This document shows positions 44,394 to 54,004 of a stretch of DNA of 64,000 bases, in pieces. Origin of the DNA: Tolypothrix bouteillei VB521301 (GTDB lineage: Bacteria > Cyanobacteriota > Cyanobacteriia > Cyanobacteriales > Nostocaceae); NCBI RefSeq assembly GCF_000760695.4, contig NZ_JHEG04000001.1, forward strand, positions 6,516,204 to 6,580,203, given 5' to 3'. Position numbers and translations under genes: made by a program. Position 1 is the first letter of the stretch. The number at the start of each line of letters is the position of its first letter. The notes below the pieces were generated by a model. That model searched no databases, was not told the DNA's origin, and saw only the letters and a program-made list of their open reading frames with translations.

Positions 44394-44485
44394 GACCCCG
44401 TAGCAACAACAGTTTAGAATCCCCCGTGTTTCCAACCGGGGGAGATGTCAATTACTGTGTACTTCAGTTACCTGACAAATAGCGT

Positions 44486-45556
44486 TTATTTCCTTTCTGG
44501 ATGGTCTTTCTCCTCTTGAGATGGAGTACCCATGTGGTTAATTGTTGCAATCAGCTGATACATTCTCCCTAAATCTCTTTGGTTGAAGTACAAAACAAGG
44601 CGAGGTAGATTGAAGGTTTCATCCTGTGCTTCTTGAGGTAATGCTTGGCTCTTTTCTATCCGTCCCTTAACTAAAATGTCACCAAACTTAGCATTGAGTT
44701 GTTCGACTTCAGCATCAGATAATTCTGATTTAAGACGGATAACTAAGCGATCGCTCACATAACGGCTGGAGTGATACACTTGGTAAAAGCCAGTGATTGC
44801 GTTACACGCCACATCCAAATCGTCTGTTACCGTATAAAGACTGGGATCGTCAGGGCTCACCAAACCTTTTTTTACCAGCTGTTCGTTGATGTATTCGCTC
44901 CAAGATCGCCAGTAATCGCCTCCAGGAAAGTCGATTAAAACCACCGGTACCGGACCAAATTTTCCTGTCTGACTCAAAGTCATGCATTCAAAAGCTTCGT
45001 CTTGAGTGCCAAAACCACCGGGAAATAGGGCAATGGCATCGCTTTCTTTCAGCAGAAATAGCTTGCGGGTAAAAAAATACTTAAAGTGAATGAGTTTTGG
45101 ATCTCCCTCAATAACTGGGTTTGCTGTTTGCTCAAAGGGTAACTGAATGTTTAGACCAAAAGAATTTTCTCTTCCGGCACCTTCATTCCCAGCTTGCATG
45201 ATTCCACCACCGCCACCCGTCATCACCATGAACCCCAGTTGAGAAACACAGCGAGCAAAATCATAAGCCATGCGGTATTCCGGGCTTTCTGAGGATAAAC
45301 GTGCCGAACCAAAGATCGTGACTTTCCGAACGTGTCGGTAAGCATAAAAAAGCTCAAAACCACGTTCCATATCAGCTAGGGCAGCTGATAAGATTTTCCA
45401 ATCTAGGCGATCGATTTCACTCTTTGCCAAACGCACTATGGTAGATAGTGCCTGTGTGACATACTGCCGATTTTTTGATGTCGGTAAGTGTTCAAATAAT
45501 TCAGCGATAGCTGCCTGGAGAGAATCCAATGTGTCTAACGACTCAGATGAGGTCAT
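44486..45556 (-). CDS. LOG-family protein (cytokinin riboside phosphoribohydrolase-like)
   Basis: 356 residues from the ATG at 45556 (a TTG five codons earlier is possible). The LOG/TIGR00730 core carries VTIFGSARL, MTGGGGGIMQAGNEGAG and the catalytic signature LFPGGFGTQDEAFE (PGGxGTxxE). LOG enzymes release free base from nucleoside 5'-monophosphates. This is the long cyanobacterial form, with ~80 extra N-terminal residues and a C-terminal extension (residues ~270-356) that includes LVLYFNQRDLGRMYQLI. Old annotations call it lysine decarboxylase, which is not supported. Confidence 0.85.
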   Translation of the reverse strand: MTSSESLDTLDSLQAAIAELFEHLPTSKNRQYVTQALSTIVRLAKSEIDRLDWKILSAALADMERGFELFYAYRHVRKVTIFGSARLSSESPEYRMAYDFARCVSQLGFMVMTGGGGGIMQAGNEGAGRENSFGLNIQLPFEQTANPVIEGDPKLIHFKYFFTRKLFLLKESDAIALFPGGFGTQDEAFECMTLSQTGKFGPVPVVLIDFPGGDYWRSWSEYINEQLVKKGLVSPDDPSLYTVTDDLDVACNAITGFYQVYHSSRYVSDRLVIRLKSELSDAEVEQLNAKFGDILVKGRIEKSQALPQEAQDETFNLPRLVLYFNQRDLGRMYQLIATINHMGTPSQEEKDHPERK

Positions 45557-46139
45557 GAGAAGTTTCGCCAAAATGGCTTTAATTCTAGATTAATTTAATG
45601 TGGAATCAAAAATATAGCAATCCTAAATTATTCCTAAGAAATTTATGATGGCTTCGGCGAATATAATTCGTCACTGTGCAAACAAAGTACACCTACGTGG
45701 ACTTTATTAAAATAATCCACAGAGTTAAGCTTCGCCTGTATAGCTGGGATTTTTAATTGCTAGATAATGAATTAAATTTTACCTCTATCTTAGCCAGATT
45801 TATTAAGTATTTTCTCACAGTTCAACTAGGATTGCTATAGTTTCTATTTACTTTAATTTAAAGGTGATGGAAACAGCTACTGCCAGTCCTGACAGAAGAA
45901 ACCACACAAGAAATAATAAGTGTTGATTTTGCCGCAAATGCAGTATAATATACAGAATTGAAAAAGCGCCTCCAGCTACCATAGTGTCGGCGCTTATATG
46001 AAAACATAATAAAAATTACGGGCTTCGTAAGTTTTAACGAGAGGTGCAGTATATTGCAACCTCTCTAGCTTATTGGCGTAAATTTAGTTTATGTTTGAGA
46101 ACGCGAAGTTCTCTCAATAGACCTGTTGTTGCTAGCGCC
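45557..46139. other. 583-base spacer with two hairpins
   Basis: No gene seen. AAGCGCC/GGCGCTT stem at 45964-45995, and a stem GAGAGGT-GCA/TGC-ACCTCTC-type at 46039-46065 placed where a trxA terminator is expected. The rest is AT-rich. Confidence 0.5.
46039..46065 (-). terminator. probable trxA terminator
   Basis: GAGAGGTGCA and TGCAACCTCTC arms (one bulged A) around a short loop, about 75 bases downstream of the trxA stop on the minus strand. Confidence 0.5.
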
Positions 46140-46463
46140 TTAAAGATATTTCTCCAAAGTGTTAGCTAATGTAGTTTTAGGAACAGCACCGACGACCATA
46201 TCAACTTTTTGCCCACCCTTAAAAATCATAAGCGTGGGAATGCTGCGGATGCCATATTGACTTGCAACATTAGGATTTTCATCGGTATTGACTTTGACTA
46301 CCTTCAATTGACCTTCGTATTGGTTGGCAATCTCATCTACAACAGGAGCAACCATGCGACAGGGTCCGCACCAAGGGGCCCAAAAATCAACTAGAACAGG
46401 AACCTCGCTATCTAGGACTTCCTGTTTAAAGGTAGAGTCTGTAACTTGTGCGGCTGCTGACAT
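46140..46463 (-). CDS. trxA: thioredoxin (m-type)
   Basis: 107 residues with the redox site [14 protein letters not shown] (WCGPC at 31-35), [20 protein letters not shown] (cis-Pro) and [16 protein letters not shown]. This is the m-type thioredoxin of cyanobacteria and plastids, reduced by ferredoxin-thioredoxin reductase and used to regulate target enzymes by dithiol exchange. ATG at 46463. It is monocistronic, with a hairpin on each side. Confidence 0.95.
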   Translation of the reverse strand: MSAAAQVTDSTFKQEVLDSEVPVLVDFWAPWCGPCRMVAPVVDEIANQYEGQLKVVKVNTDENPNVASQYGIRSIPTLMIFKGGQKVDMVVGAVPKTTLANTLEKYL

Positions 46464-46787
46464 GCCTAAAGACCTTTGCCTATCTTATGTTTGAGTTTGC
46501 TGAAAATTCTACCATAGCAAAAACCTCTGCAATGGAATGTGCTGTGTACTTTTGCTTAGTAGTAGTAAAACTTCATCCTAAAGTCGCATAAGGAACCGCC
46601 CGAACGGTAGTCCGGGCGGAGTGTGGTGTGAGGAGTGAACGGAAACATGCGTCTCCGCTATTTCTATTCTAGGCGACATATGAGATTTTTCCAGATGTAG
46701 TTTGAAATTTGGTTAGTAGTTAGCGATCGGCTGTATAGTACATATGTACTAAGATCCAACAACTAACTACTAAAAACTAACAACTAT
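46464..46787. other. spacer between guaB3 and trxA
   Basis: Holds the GC-rich hairpin at 46596-46619, a TTAGTAGTTAG array at 46711-46790 that reaches the guaB3 stop, and presumably the trxA promoter near 46470-46560. No gene. Confidence 0.5.
46596..46619. terminator. GC-rich hairpin downstream of guaB3
   Basis: CCGCCCG-AACGGTAGTC-CGGGCGG, perfect 7-bp GC arms. On the minus strand it lies after guaB3 and before the trxA start. Confidence 0.55.
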
Positions 46788-47951
46788 CTACTTACCCATA
46801 CCCAGTTGCTGGGCTTTCTGATACACCTTACCTTCAGTTAACAGGGAAGGAGCAATGACCACATCGACTTGTTGCATTTCTTTAATATTTTTGGCTCCCA
46901 AGGTACCCATGCTAGTCTTTAGTGCCCCTAAAAGATTGTGAGTCCCATCATCCAATTGTGCGGGTCCTCGGAGAATCTGCTCTAAACTACCTGTAGTACC
47001 GACTTTAATGCGCGTACCGCGAGGGAGGACTGGGCTGGGTGTTGCCATTCCCCAATGATATCCACGCCCTGGAGCTTCAGCCGCTCTGGCGAAGGGAGAT
47101 CCAATCATCACTCCATCAGCACCGCAGGCAATGCATTTACAGATGTCGCCACCAGTGATTAAACCGCCATCAGCTATCACAGGTACATACTTGCCTGTTT
47201 CTTGATAGTAATCGTCACGCGCAGCCGCACAGTCTGCTACTGCAGTTGCTTGAGGAATACCTACACCTAAAACACCGCGAGAAGTACAAGCAGCTCCAGG
47301 ACCAATTCCCACCAGCACAGCAGCGGCTCCTGCTTTCATCAAATTGAGGGTAACATCGTAAGTGACACAATTCCCCAAAATGACAGGTATTGGCATTTCC
47401 TGGCAGAATTTAGCCAAGTCTAGCGGAACAATTGAATCGGGAGACAGGTGTGCAGTTGAAACAACTGTTGCTTGCACAAAAAAGAGATCTGCTCCTGCTT
47501 GAGCAACAACAGAACCGTATTTGCTAGCCCCTGCAGGTGTAGCACTTACAGCGGCAATTCCCCCTTGTTCTTTGATTTCCTTGATTCGTTGTTCTATAAG
47601 TTCTGGTTTAATGGGTTCGGCATACAATTCTTGCATTAAAGGAACAAATTCCTCTTTACCAACCGAAGCAATGCGGTCTAAAATTGGCTCTGGATCTGCG
47701 TAGCGAGTTTGGATGCCTTCCAAATTGAGGACTCCCAATGCTCCTAGCTGTGACAAACGCACAGCCATGCGGACATCCACTACGCCATCCATGGCACTAG
47801 CAATAATCGGGATTTCTCGCTTAATATTGCCAATGCTCCAGCTTGTGTCTGCCAAACTGGGATCGAGTGTTCTCCTACCAGGAACAAGTGCAATTTCATC
47901 GATACCGTAGGCTCTGCGAGCTACCTTTCCCCGCCCAATTTGAATGTCCAC
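46788..47951 (-). CDS. guaB3: GuaB3-family IMP dehydrogenase-like protein
   Basis: 387 residues, GTG start (VDIQIGRGKVARRAYGIDEI). It has the IMPDH barrel with IIASAMDGVVDVRMAV, LGNCVTYDVTLNLMKAGA, the cysteine loop GIGPGAACTSRGVLGVGIPQ, VIADGGLITGGDICKC and GADGVMIGSPFARA. There are no CBS domains, and the length fits the GuaB3 group that replaces classical GuaB in cyanobacteria and actinobacteria. The expected reaction is NAD-dependent oxidation of IMP to XMP for guanine nucleotide synthesis. Its stop adjoins a heptamer array. Confidence 0.9.
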   Translation of the reverse strand: MDIQIGRGKVARRAYGIDEIALVPGRRTLDPSLADTSWSIGNIKREIPIIASAMDGVVDVRMAVRLSQLGALGVLNLEGIQTRYADPEPILDRIASVGKEEFVPLMQELYAEPIKPELIEQRIKEIKEQGGIAAVSATPAGASKYGSVVAQAGADLFFVQATVVSTAHLSPDSIVPLDLAKFCQEMPIPVILGNCVTYDVTLNLMKAGAAAVLVGIGPGAACTSRGVLGVGIPQATAVADCAAARDDYYQETGKYVPVIADGGLITGGDICKCIACGADGVMIGSPFARAAEAPGRGYHWGMATPSPVLPRGTRIKVGTTGSLEQILRGPAQLDDGTHNLLGALKTSMGTLGAKNIKEMQQVDVVIAPSLLTEGKVYQKAQQLGMGK

Positions 47952-48147
47952 GCTCTTTATGTTCCCAAATCTATTTAAGCTAGGGTATCAAAATTACAGG
48001 GGAGTTGCAGAGATTTTTCTCTCAGTCAGTTTTGTAAACTAAATATTACAAAAATATTACAAAATCGGGTATCTCGTACTCCACTACACCTCTATTTGAG
48101 CCACAATAGAGTTGTTACTACTTATTTTTCATTCAGATTCCCAACCC

Positions 48148-50604
48148 TTGATTCAATCTGAAACGTTAGAACTACTCGAATGGTCTCGCCTCTGCCAGCA
48201 TTTGTCTACCTTCGCAGCGACAAAGTTGGGAGTTATTGCTGCACGTCATTTAACAATTCCTGAGTCTCAAGCCCAAAGCGAACAGTTATTAGCTCAAACT
48301 AAAGAAGTCTACGAACTGGAAAGCCGTTTGAATGCAGGGCTTTCATTTGATGGAATTCAAGATATTGGCGATTCTCTAGAACGCGCTGAACTGCAAGGAA
48401 TTTTGGCAGGGGACGAACTACTGGCTATTGCCACAACTTTAGCAGGCTCCAGAAATTTACGTCGTGTTATCGACAACCATCCAGATTTGTTGATACTTAA
48501 CGAACTTGTAGCCGATTTACGAACTTACCCAGAATTAGAACAAGAAATTCACCGATGTATTGATGAAAGAGGACAGGTTGCTGACCGAGCTAGCCAAAAA
48601 CTTGATGAAATTCGTATTTCCTTAAGGCAATTACGCGGTCAGATTATCCAAAAGCTGCAAAATATTATTCAAGCAAAATCAAGTGCGGTTCAGGAACAGG
48701 TGATTACACAAAGGGGCGATCGCTTTGTGATCCCTGTAAAAGCACCCCAGAAAGATGCCATACCAGGAATAGTTCACGATACCTCAAGCAGTGGCGCAAC
48801 ATTGTACGTAGAACCAAATTCTGTAGTGCCACTAGGCAACCAACTGCGACAATTACTGAGAAGAGAACAAGTAGAAGAAGAAGCGATTCGCCGCAATCTA
48901 ACTCAACAGGTAGCAGCAGTCAAACCAGACTTAGAAAAGCTTTTGGCGATCGCCACCACCTTAGACCTCGCTGTTGCCAAATCGCGCTATAGTTTCTGGC
49001 TCAAAGCCAATCCTCCCCGCTTTATCGATTTCCAGGAAAAAGAAAGCATTACTTTGCGGCGGTTACACCATCCACTTCTAGTTTGGCAGCACCAACACGA
49101 ACAGGGCCATCCTGTCATTCCAGTTGATTTGTTAATTCAGCCGCAAATTCGGGTAGTTACTATCACAGGACCAAATACAGGTGGTAAAACAGTCACCCTA
49201 AAAACTCTGGGCTTGGCTGCATTGATGGCAAAAGTCGGTTTGTTTGTACCTGCTCGCGAACCAGTAGAAATACCTTGGTTTGAACAGATACTGGCAGATA
49301 TTGGAGACGAACAATCGCTGCAACAAAACTTATCTACTTTTTCAGGGCATATCCGCCGTATTAGTAGGGTTTTAGAAGCGTTGGATGAGGACACGGGGGA
49401 TAAGGAAGACAAGGGAGACACGGAAGACGCGGAGGAATCCTCCCTCACTCCCTCACTCCCTCACTCTCCTTCTCCCAATTCCCTAGTCTTATTAGATGAA
49501 GTAGGTGCGGGAACAGACCCAGCAGAAGGAAGTGCTTTAGCGATCGCGTTGCTACAATATTTGGCTGACAATGCACTGCTAACGATCGCCACCACTCACT
49601 TTGGGGAACTCAAAGCGCTGAAATACCAAGATGAACGGTTTGAAAATGCTTCTGTAGAATTCGACGAAAGTACGCTTTCACCAACTTACCGCCTTCTTTG
49701 GGGTATACCGGGACGTTCTAATGCTTTGGCGATCGCCCGTCGCTTGGGATTAAAACAAGAAGTTGTGGAACGAGCAAAAACACAACTTGGGGGCGCAACC
49801 GACGAAGTTAACCAAGTTATTGCTGGCTTGGAAGCACAACGCCGCCGTCAGGAAACTAAAGCCGCTCAAGCACAAGATTTGTTACAACAAGCAGAACGTT
49901 TGTACAAAGAAGTCTCTGACAAAGCAAGGAATCTAGAGGAAAGAGAACAAGCATTGCGTGTTTCACAAGAGGTAGCAGTTAAAGAAGCCATTGCTCAAGC
50001 AAGAAGTGAAATTGCTCAAGTCATTCGCCGCTTGCAACAAGGAAAGCCTACAGCGCAAGATGCCCAGCAAGCAACAAATGTATTGAGTGAAATTGCTGAG
50101 AAATACACAAGCCCACCACCACCAAAACCCAAAGTAGGATTTATTCCTAAAGTAGGCGATCGCATCCGCATACCTAAGTTAGGGCAAACAGCAGAAGTAT
50201 TAACCGCTCCCAATCCTGACGGGGAGTTAACAGTTCGCTTTGGGATCATGAAGATGACGGTGAAATTGGAAGACCTAGAATCCCTCAACGGTCAAAAAGC
50301 CGAACCAGTCTCTAAACCCAAACCAGCACCAGCACCAGCACCAGCCCCGCAACCAGCCCCAGCCATTCGTACATCTAAAAATACAGTCGATATACGCGGA
50401 CGCAGGGTTCCTGATGCGGAAATTATTTTAGACAAAGCCATTTCAGAAGCTAGCGGACCGCTCTGGATTATTCACGGACATGGTACGGGTAAGTTGCGAC
50501 AGGGAGTTCATGCCTTTTTGCAACAGCACCCACAAGTTAGCCGTTATGAGGCTGCAGAGCAAGCTGATGGAGGCACTGGGGTAACAGTAGCTTATATTGG
50601 TTAG
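48148..50604 (+). CDS. mutS2: MutS2 with Smr domain
   Basis: 818 residues from TTG 48148 (IQSETLELLEWSRLCQHLST), or 830 from TTG 48112; neither is ATG. MutS core domains lead to the Walker A loop TITGPNTGGKTVTLKTLG, Walker B LVLLDEVGAGTDPAEGSALA and the ABC signature ST-FSGHIRRISRVL. A coiled coil and KOW-like region follow, then a C-terminal Smr nuclease domain (TVDIRGRRVPDAE, WIIHGHGTGKLR). Just before Walker B about 30 residues (EDTGDKEDKGDTEDAEESS, LTPSLPHSPSPN) come from repeats at 49391-49474. MutS2 opposes recombination or rescues stalled ribosomes. The stop TAG begins GGTTAGTGGTTAG. Confidence 0.9.
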   Translation: MIQSETLELLEWSRLCQHLSTFAATKLGVIAARHLTIPESQAQSEQLLAQTKEVYELESRLNAGLSFDGIQDIGDSLERAELQGILAGDELLAIATTLAGSRNLRRVIDNHPDLLILNELVADLRTYPELEQEIHRCIDERGQVADRASQKLDEIRISLRQLRGQIIQKLQNIIQAKSSAVQEQVITQRGDRFVIPVKAPQKDAIPGIVHDTSSSGATLYVEPNSVVPLGNQLRQLLRREQVEEEAIRRNLTQQVAAVKPDLEKLLAIATTLDLAVAKSRYSFWLKANPPRFIDFQEKESITLRRLHHPLLVWQHQHEQGHPVIPVDLLIQPQIRVVTITGPNTGGKTVTLKTLGLAALMAKVGLFVPAREPVEIPWFEQILADIGDEQSLQQNLSTFSGHIRRISRVLEALDEDTGDKEDKGDTEDAEESSLTPSLPHSPSPNSLVLLDEVGAGTDPAEGSALAIALLQYLADNALLTIATTHFGELKALKYQDERFENASVEFDESTLSPTYRLLWGIPGRSNALAIARRLGLKQEVVERAKTQLGGATDEVNQVIAGLEAQRRRQETKAAQAQDLLQQAERLYKEVSDKARNLEEREQALRVSQEVAVKEAIAQARSEIAQVIRRLQQGKPTAQDAQQATNVLSEIAEKYTSPPPPKPKVGFIPKVGDRIRIPKLGQTAEVLTAPNPDGELTVRFGIMKMTVKLEDLESLNGQKAEPVSKPKPAPAPAPAPQPAPAIRTSKNTVDIRGRRVPDAEIILDKAISEASGPLWIIHGHGTGKLRQGVHAFLQQHPQVSRYEAAEQADGGTGVTVAYIG
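49391..49474. repeat. repeat-derived insertion within mutS2
   Basis: GGGGGATAAGGAAGACAAGG-type acidic-coding repeat followed by CCCTCACTCCCTCACTCCC. Related tracts are at 39126-39155, 28448-28527 and 9166-9208. The frame is kept. Confidence 0.8.
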
Positions 50605-50862
50605 TGGTTAGTTATTCGTCCTAGATTGGACTCCGCAGTTATCAAGATAAATTAATTGTTTATCAAAAAAAATTAATTTATCTTATAGCTTTGTGAAAAC
50701 AGTTTTTCGTCATAGAGTAAAACAAAGACATTTGCTGTTGTCCACTAGTGATAGAAGCTGTAGCTGTCGTTGCAGCATATCCTGTAAGGAAACCATTCTG
50801 AGTTAAAAAAAGTCTGGTTTCAAAATGGGTAACAGCAACAGCCCCTACCAGCCCGATCACCT

Positions 50863-51468
50863 ATGCTGAAAGTTATGCACACTGCCGCCAATTCACCCAC
50901 CCCAAATTCGCAGTGGGAGGATTTAATCAAAATTGGTGCCCCGAACTCAGTTCACTGGGATAATATCAAAACCCAGCTGGATTTGGTGCTGTTGGCGCTA
51001 GAAACATTAACTGGCATTGGCTCAGAGGCAATGCTACAAGCGGCAGTTCAATTGGATTTAGAGTCAAGAGTACCAGACCGAGTGGCGTTGTGGCGACTGA
51101 GACAGTCAAATCCACTGCGTAAAGGTCAAGGAGGGCGAAAAAAACTAGACGTAGAAGAAGCTAGAGCACTTGTTTTGATTATTTGTTACTTAGCAAAACA
51201 GCACCAAGAGTTGATCCGCCGTGCTGTTGGGCTATTAGAACAAATGGCGGAAAACAATCGCGAACCACATCAGGCTGCTTTACTGGGAGATTACATCGAT
51301 GCTTTCTGCAACACCTACCAAGAACGGATGGAGGAAGACGAAACAATCTCCACAGATGAACTTACCCACCTGGCTTTAAAACTTCTTATAGATGTACTTT
51401 TTTATAGTAGTCCCGGTGGGCATCGCCGTCTCTGGCTTGCACTCATCGACCGTTCCACAAAATTTTAG
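50863..51468 (+). CDS. DUF3038 protein
   Basis: 201 residues, mostly helical: LDLVLLALETLTGIGSEAML, VPDRVALWRLRQSNPLRKGQ, GGRKKLDVEEARALVLIICY and THLALKLLIDVLFYSSPGGH. This is the cyanobacteria-specific DUF3038 family, which regularly precedes a DUF4335 gene, as here (63 bases between them, filled by a heptad repeat). No membrane segment; function unknown. ATG at 50863, or a second ATG at 50875. Confidence 0.8.
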   Translation: MLKVMHTAANSPTPNSQWEDLIKIGAPNSVHWDNIKTQLDLVLLALETLTGIGSEAMLQAAVQLDLESRVPDRVALWRLRQSNPLRKGQGGRKKLDVEEARALVLIICYLAKQHQELIRRAVGLLEQMAENNREPHQAALLGDYIDAFCNTYQERMEEDETISTDELTHLALKLLIDVLFYSSPGGHRRLWLALIDRSTKF

Positions 51469-51526
51469 ATTTGAGATTTCAGATTTGAAAAGTCACGCAT
51501 CCAAAATCTAAAATCAAAAATTCAAA
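51464..51526. repeat. heptad repeat between DUF3038 and DUF4335
   Basis: TAGATTTGAGATTTCAGATT on the left and ATCCAAAATCTAAAATC with CAAAAATTCAAAAT on the right, the same family as the insert in the tRNA intron at 18622-18697. Confidence 0.75.
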
Positions 51527-51549
51527 ATAACTTGCTTGCAGTTACTGCC

Positions 51550-53271
51550 ATGCCTGTATCAAATCCTACAATTCGTCGGTATACACCACCTACTTGTACT
51601 TTAGAAATCTTAGCGCAAAGCTCGGCTTTATCAAGGTGGATGGGTAAATCTGTTCTGAAGCAGCTTCGCTTTGAGCTTCGCTTTGACGATCCGCAACTTC
51701 CAGACGAAAAGAAAGTTGCCATTAGAGGCGATAGCGAGCAACTTGACGCTTTGTGTGTAGCAGTCACAAACTACGTTCAAGAATTCTTACAGATGTCTCC
51801 TGAAAGCTTCTGGGCAAATTTCTCATCAATAAGAGATATCAGCCAAGCATCAGATGAAACACTAGTGCCAGATTTGACGACTTCTTCAACGGCAACTACC
51901 ACAATCGACCCTTTAAGCGATAAGCCGGGTACGGCTTACGCCAAAGGCGAACGCGTGCCTAGAGGAGATATATACTTACAACCAAATAGCCATTTAAAAC
52001 ACAGTTTGTTTCTCGGGTCTCTGGCAAATCCAACATCTGGTGGAGTTGTTGAGTTAAGTTTACTGCAATTGTTCGACTTGGCAACGGCATTGGATGAGTA
52101 CTCGACTGATGTCATGGCACTCCCAGACCTCAATTCTCGTTCTAGAGTCTCTCCCATTCCTGTTTGGGCTCCTGTTGCTGCAGTCTTGGTCATAGGTGTA
52201 GGTTTGGCACCCATAACTTTGCAGTATGCAAATCGTCTCAGACAAGAGCAGCAAACGGCTGGAAAATCGACTTCCTCATCACAAACAATTGCCTTACAAG
52301 ATTCTCCGCCATCAAATCTATCATCGCCTCTACCGACACTTAGCCCTTCAAACAATAATCTAATAACGCAGCCACTACCAACTTTTGGTGCGAACTTTCC
52401 ATTACCTCCGTCTGGAGAAGCCCCATCAGCTCAAACATTCCCAGTCTTACCACCAACTCCTCCACCATCTTCCCAACCTCAAAAACCTTCCATATCGCTA
52501 GCATCCCCCACATCTACCTTCCCAACTGCTAATGGGGCTGCTCCTAACGTTGCGATTTTGCCCAAAGGGAGTTTACCATCCTCAAAGACATCACTTGCCG
52601 TACCAAGTACAATTCCCCCTCTTGCGTCCTCTCCACAAAACACTGCGTCTTTGAATAAAACCCCCAGCGAAAGAATTACTCTTCAACCAAATGCAAAACA
52701 AAGCGCTCTAACATCAGCCTCCAGAGGTAACATACCTGCTTTATCATCCGAGTTTAAGAATCCACCGAGCTTGGGCAATCCAGAACTTGGATCTCCTTCA
52801 AATATCCCTGCAGTTCCCGCACCTCTACCTAACATACCTTCTAACTTATCCAGTGCTAGAGGAGTTCCACCACTCAATGCTACGACACCGAGTGATACTG
52901 ATGCACTGATTGCTAGATTGCGTCAAGGTCGCAAACCTAACAATACACCTACTGAGTTAGCAGCTAATAGTACAAACGATAGGTTGTTTGATACATTACA
53001 AGTTTCAGAAGCAAGAGAGTTTTTGACACAGCGATGGGAACCACCTAGTGGTTTGAAGCAAGCGATCGAGTACAGTTTAGTGGTAGGTGTAGACGGTTCC
53101 ATAGAAAGAATCATGCCTTTAGGAAAAGCCGCGAGGGATTTTGTTGACCGTACCGGAATGCCTCTCATTGGCGAACCTTTTGTATCTCCTAGCAAGAACG
53201 GACAAGCTGTGAGAATTCGAGCAGTTTTTAGTCCTGATGGCAAGGTACAAACTTTTCCTGAAAAAGATTGA
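51550..53271 (+). CDS. DUF4335 protein with in-frame repeat insertion
   Basis: 573 residues from the ATG at 51550 (TTG 51532 is possible). Residues ~1-190 are the DUF4335 domain (RRYTPPTCTLEILAQSSALS, LRFELRFDDP, LLQLFDLATALDEYSTD), then a single membrane helix (PVWAPVAAVLVIGVGLAPIT, ~205-225), a ~230-residue Pro/Ser/Asn-rich linker, and a conserved C-terminal domain (EAREFLTQRWEPPSGLKQAI to VRIRAVFSPDGKVQTF). The DUF4335 domain holds DKPGTAYAKGERVPRG, made by a dispersed repeat at 51919-51955 that is also found inside the Uma2 gene. It is a single-pass envelope protein; function unknown. It is paired with DUF3038. Confidence 0.82.
   Translation: MPVSNPTIRRYTPPTCTLEILAQSSALSRWMGKSVLKQLRFELRFDDPQLPDEKKVAIRGDSEQLDALCVAVTNYVQEFLQMSPESFWANFSSIRDISQASDETLVPDLTTSSTATTTIDPLSDKPGTAYAKGERVPRGDIYLQPNSHLKHSLFLGSLANPTSGGVVELSLLQLFDLATALDEYSTDVMALPDLNSRSRVSPIPVWAPVAAVLVIGVGLAPITLQYANRLRQEQQTAGKSTSSSQTIALQDSPPSNLSSPLPTLSPSNNNLITQPLPTFGANFPLPPSGEAPSAQTFPVLPPTPPPSSQPQKPSISLASPTSTFPTANGAAPNVAILPKGSLPSSKTSLAVPSTIPPLASSPQNTASLNKTPSERITLQPNAKQSALTSASRGNIPALSSEFKNPPSLGNPELGSPSNIPAVPAPLPNIPSNLSSARGVPPLNATTPSDTDALIARLRQGRKPNNTPTELAANSTNDRLFDTLQVSEAREFLTQRWEPPSGLKQAIEYSLVVGVDGSIERIMPLGKAARDFVDRTGMPLIGEPFVSPSKNGQAVRIRAVFSPDGKVQTFPEKD
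51919..51955 (+). repeat. dispersed repeat inside the DUF4335 gene (copy 2)
   Basis: GATAAGCCGGGTACGGCTTA then CGCCAAAGGCGAACGCG. It differs from copy 1 (7641-7674) at two positions and is read in the same frame. Confidence 0.85.
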
Positions 53272-53496
53272 GAACTCGATCGGTATTAGCACCAATAGCA
53301 TTGAATGTAACAGTCAATACAATGGCGGTCAAATTAACGTGCTTAATCTTTGGGTGTAGGGTCCATACAAGAATTGATGGGGCTAAAGTCGAAAGGCTGC
53401 TTTCGCAACACGAGGCTCTTAAGTAAAAAATTTACCAGCCAAAATCCCACATGGTATAACACCATAACAATAACGTATAAAAACACTTCATAAATA

Positions 53497-53521
53497 AGAG
53501 GACTGGTATTACCAGTCCTCT
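53497..53521. terminator. perfect hairpin after the ferredoxin operon
   Basis: AGAGGACTGGT-ATT-ACCAGTCCTCT, 11-bp perfect arms and a 3-base loop, 25 bases downstream of the ferredoxin stop on the minus strand. It may also serve the DUF4335 gene from the other side. Confidence 0.75.
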
Positions 53522-53545
53522 ATATGTAAGCAGGAAGTTATACAA

Positions 53546-54004
53546 TTAATAACTAGATTTTTTTCTTTTGAGCTTTTGCTTCTTGCGTCGCTGTTGAGAA
53601 GAAACAACAGCCTGGTCTATCGGATAACCAATAAGAGGAATCACTTGATATTTTCGCTCATCCTCTAGTTTTCTGAGTTTTGTGTAATCAACCCAGTGAA
53701 TGCAATCAACCGGACAGGTATCGATCGCTTCCTGAATTACGTCTTCTGGGTCTCCATCTTGACGCATAACACGAGAACGCCCGTAATCTTCTTCTATATA
53801 AAACGTATTACGGGCAACGTGAGCGCAGTGCTTGCAGCCAATACAGGTAATTTCATCAACGTATACTCCTTTTTGCCGGAGCACACCCCCTAACTCTGGT
53901 TCAAAACCGGAACGTTCTGGGTCATCTCGTAAAAAACCCCCCAATTCTGGCTCTAAACCAGAACGATGCTCCTCCCCTTGTTCCGGTGAAAGGAAATCGG
54001 ACAT
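53546..54004 (-). CDS. 4Fe-4S ferredoxin with duplicated N-terminal peptide
   Basis: 152 residues from the ATG at 54004. The iron-sulphur site is EITCIGCKHCAHVARNTF (CxxCxxC) plus DTCPVDCIHWV. The N-terminus contains a tandem 13-residue duplication, RSGLEPELGGFLR and RSGFEPELGGVLR, separated by DDPE. The C-terminus is very basic (RRKKQKLKRKK). The start overlaps the ycf35 stop (TGATG), so the genes are translationally coupled. It probably passes electrons in a pathway with Ycf35 and the DUF2997 protein, but the partner reaction is unknown. Confidence 0.88.
   Translation of the reverse strand: MSDFLSPEQGEEHRSGLEPELGGFLRDDPERSGFEPELGGVLRQKGVYVDEITCIGCKHCAHVARNTFYIEEDYGRSRVMRQDGDPEDVIQEAIDTCPVDCIHWVDYTKLRKLEDERKYQVIPLIGYPIDQAVVSSQQRRKKQKLKRKKSSY

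Larger units (their letters stand above)
42430..44455. mobile_element. IS200/IS605-family insertion sequence
   Basis: Divergent tnpA (minus) and tnpB (plus) flanked by subterminal hairpins instead of inverted repeats. On the left are CCCCTACCTT/AAGGAGGGG (42438-42458) and the palindrome GGACTTTAGTCC (42477-42488); on the right are GGGTCTATAAGACCC (44384-44398) and TCCCCCG/CGGGGGA (44420-44443). Ends are estimated from the hairpins and could be off by 10-20 bases. A guide (omega) RNA is expected to overlap the tnpB 3' end and right hairpins. Both genes look complete, so the copy may still move. Confidence 0.85.

Noticed and set aside
44486-45556. Annotation as lysine decarboxylase
   Set aside because: The PGGxGTxxE motif marks LOG-type phosphoribohydrolases; no PLP-binding decarboxylase motif is present.
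50678-50860. 60-codon minus-strand ORF upstream of DUF3038
   Set aside because: It could be a small protein, but it abuts the DUF3038 start, has only a GTG and shows no recognised family.
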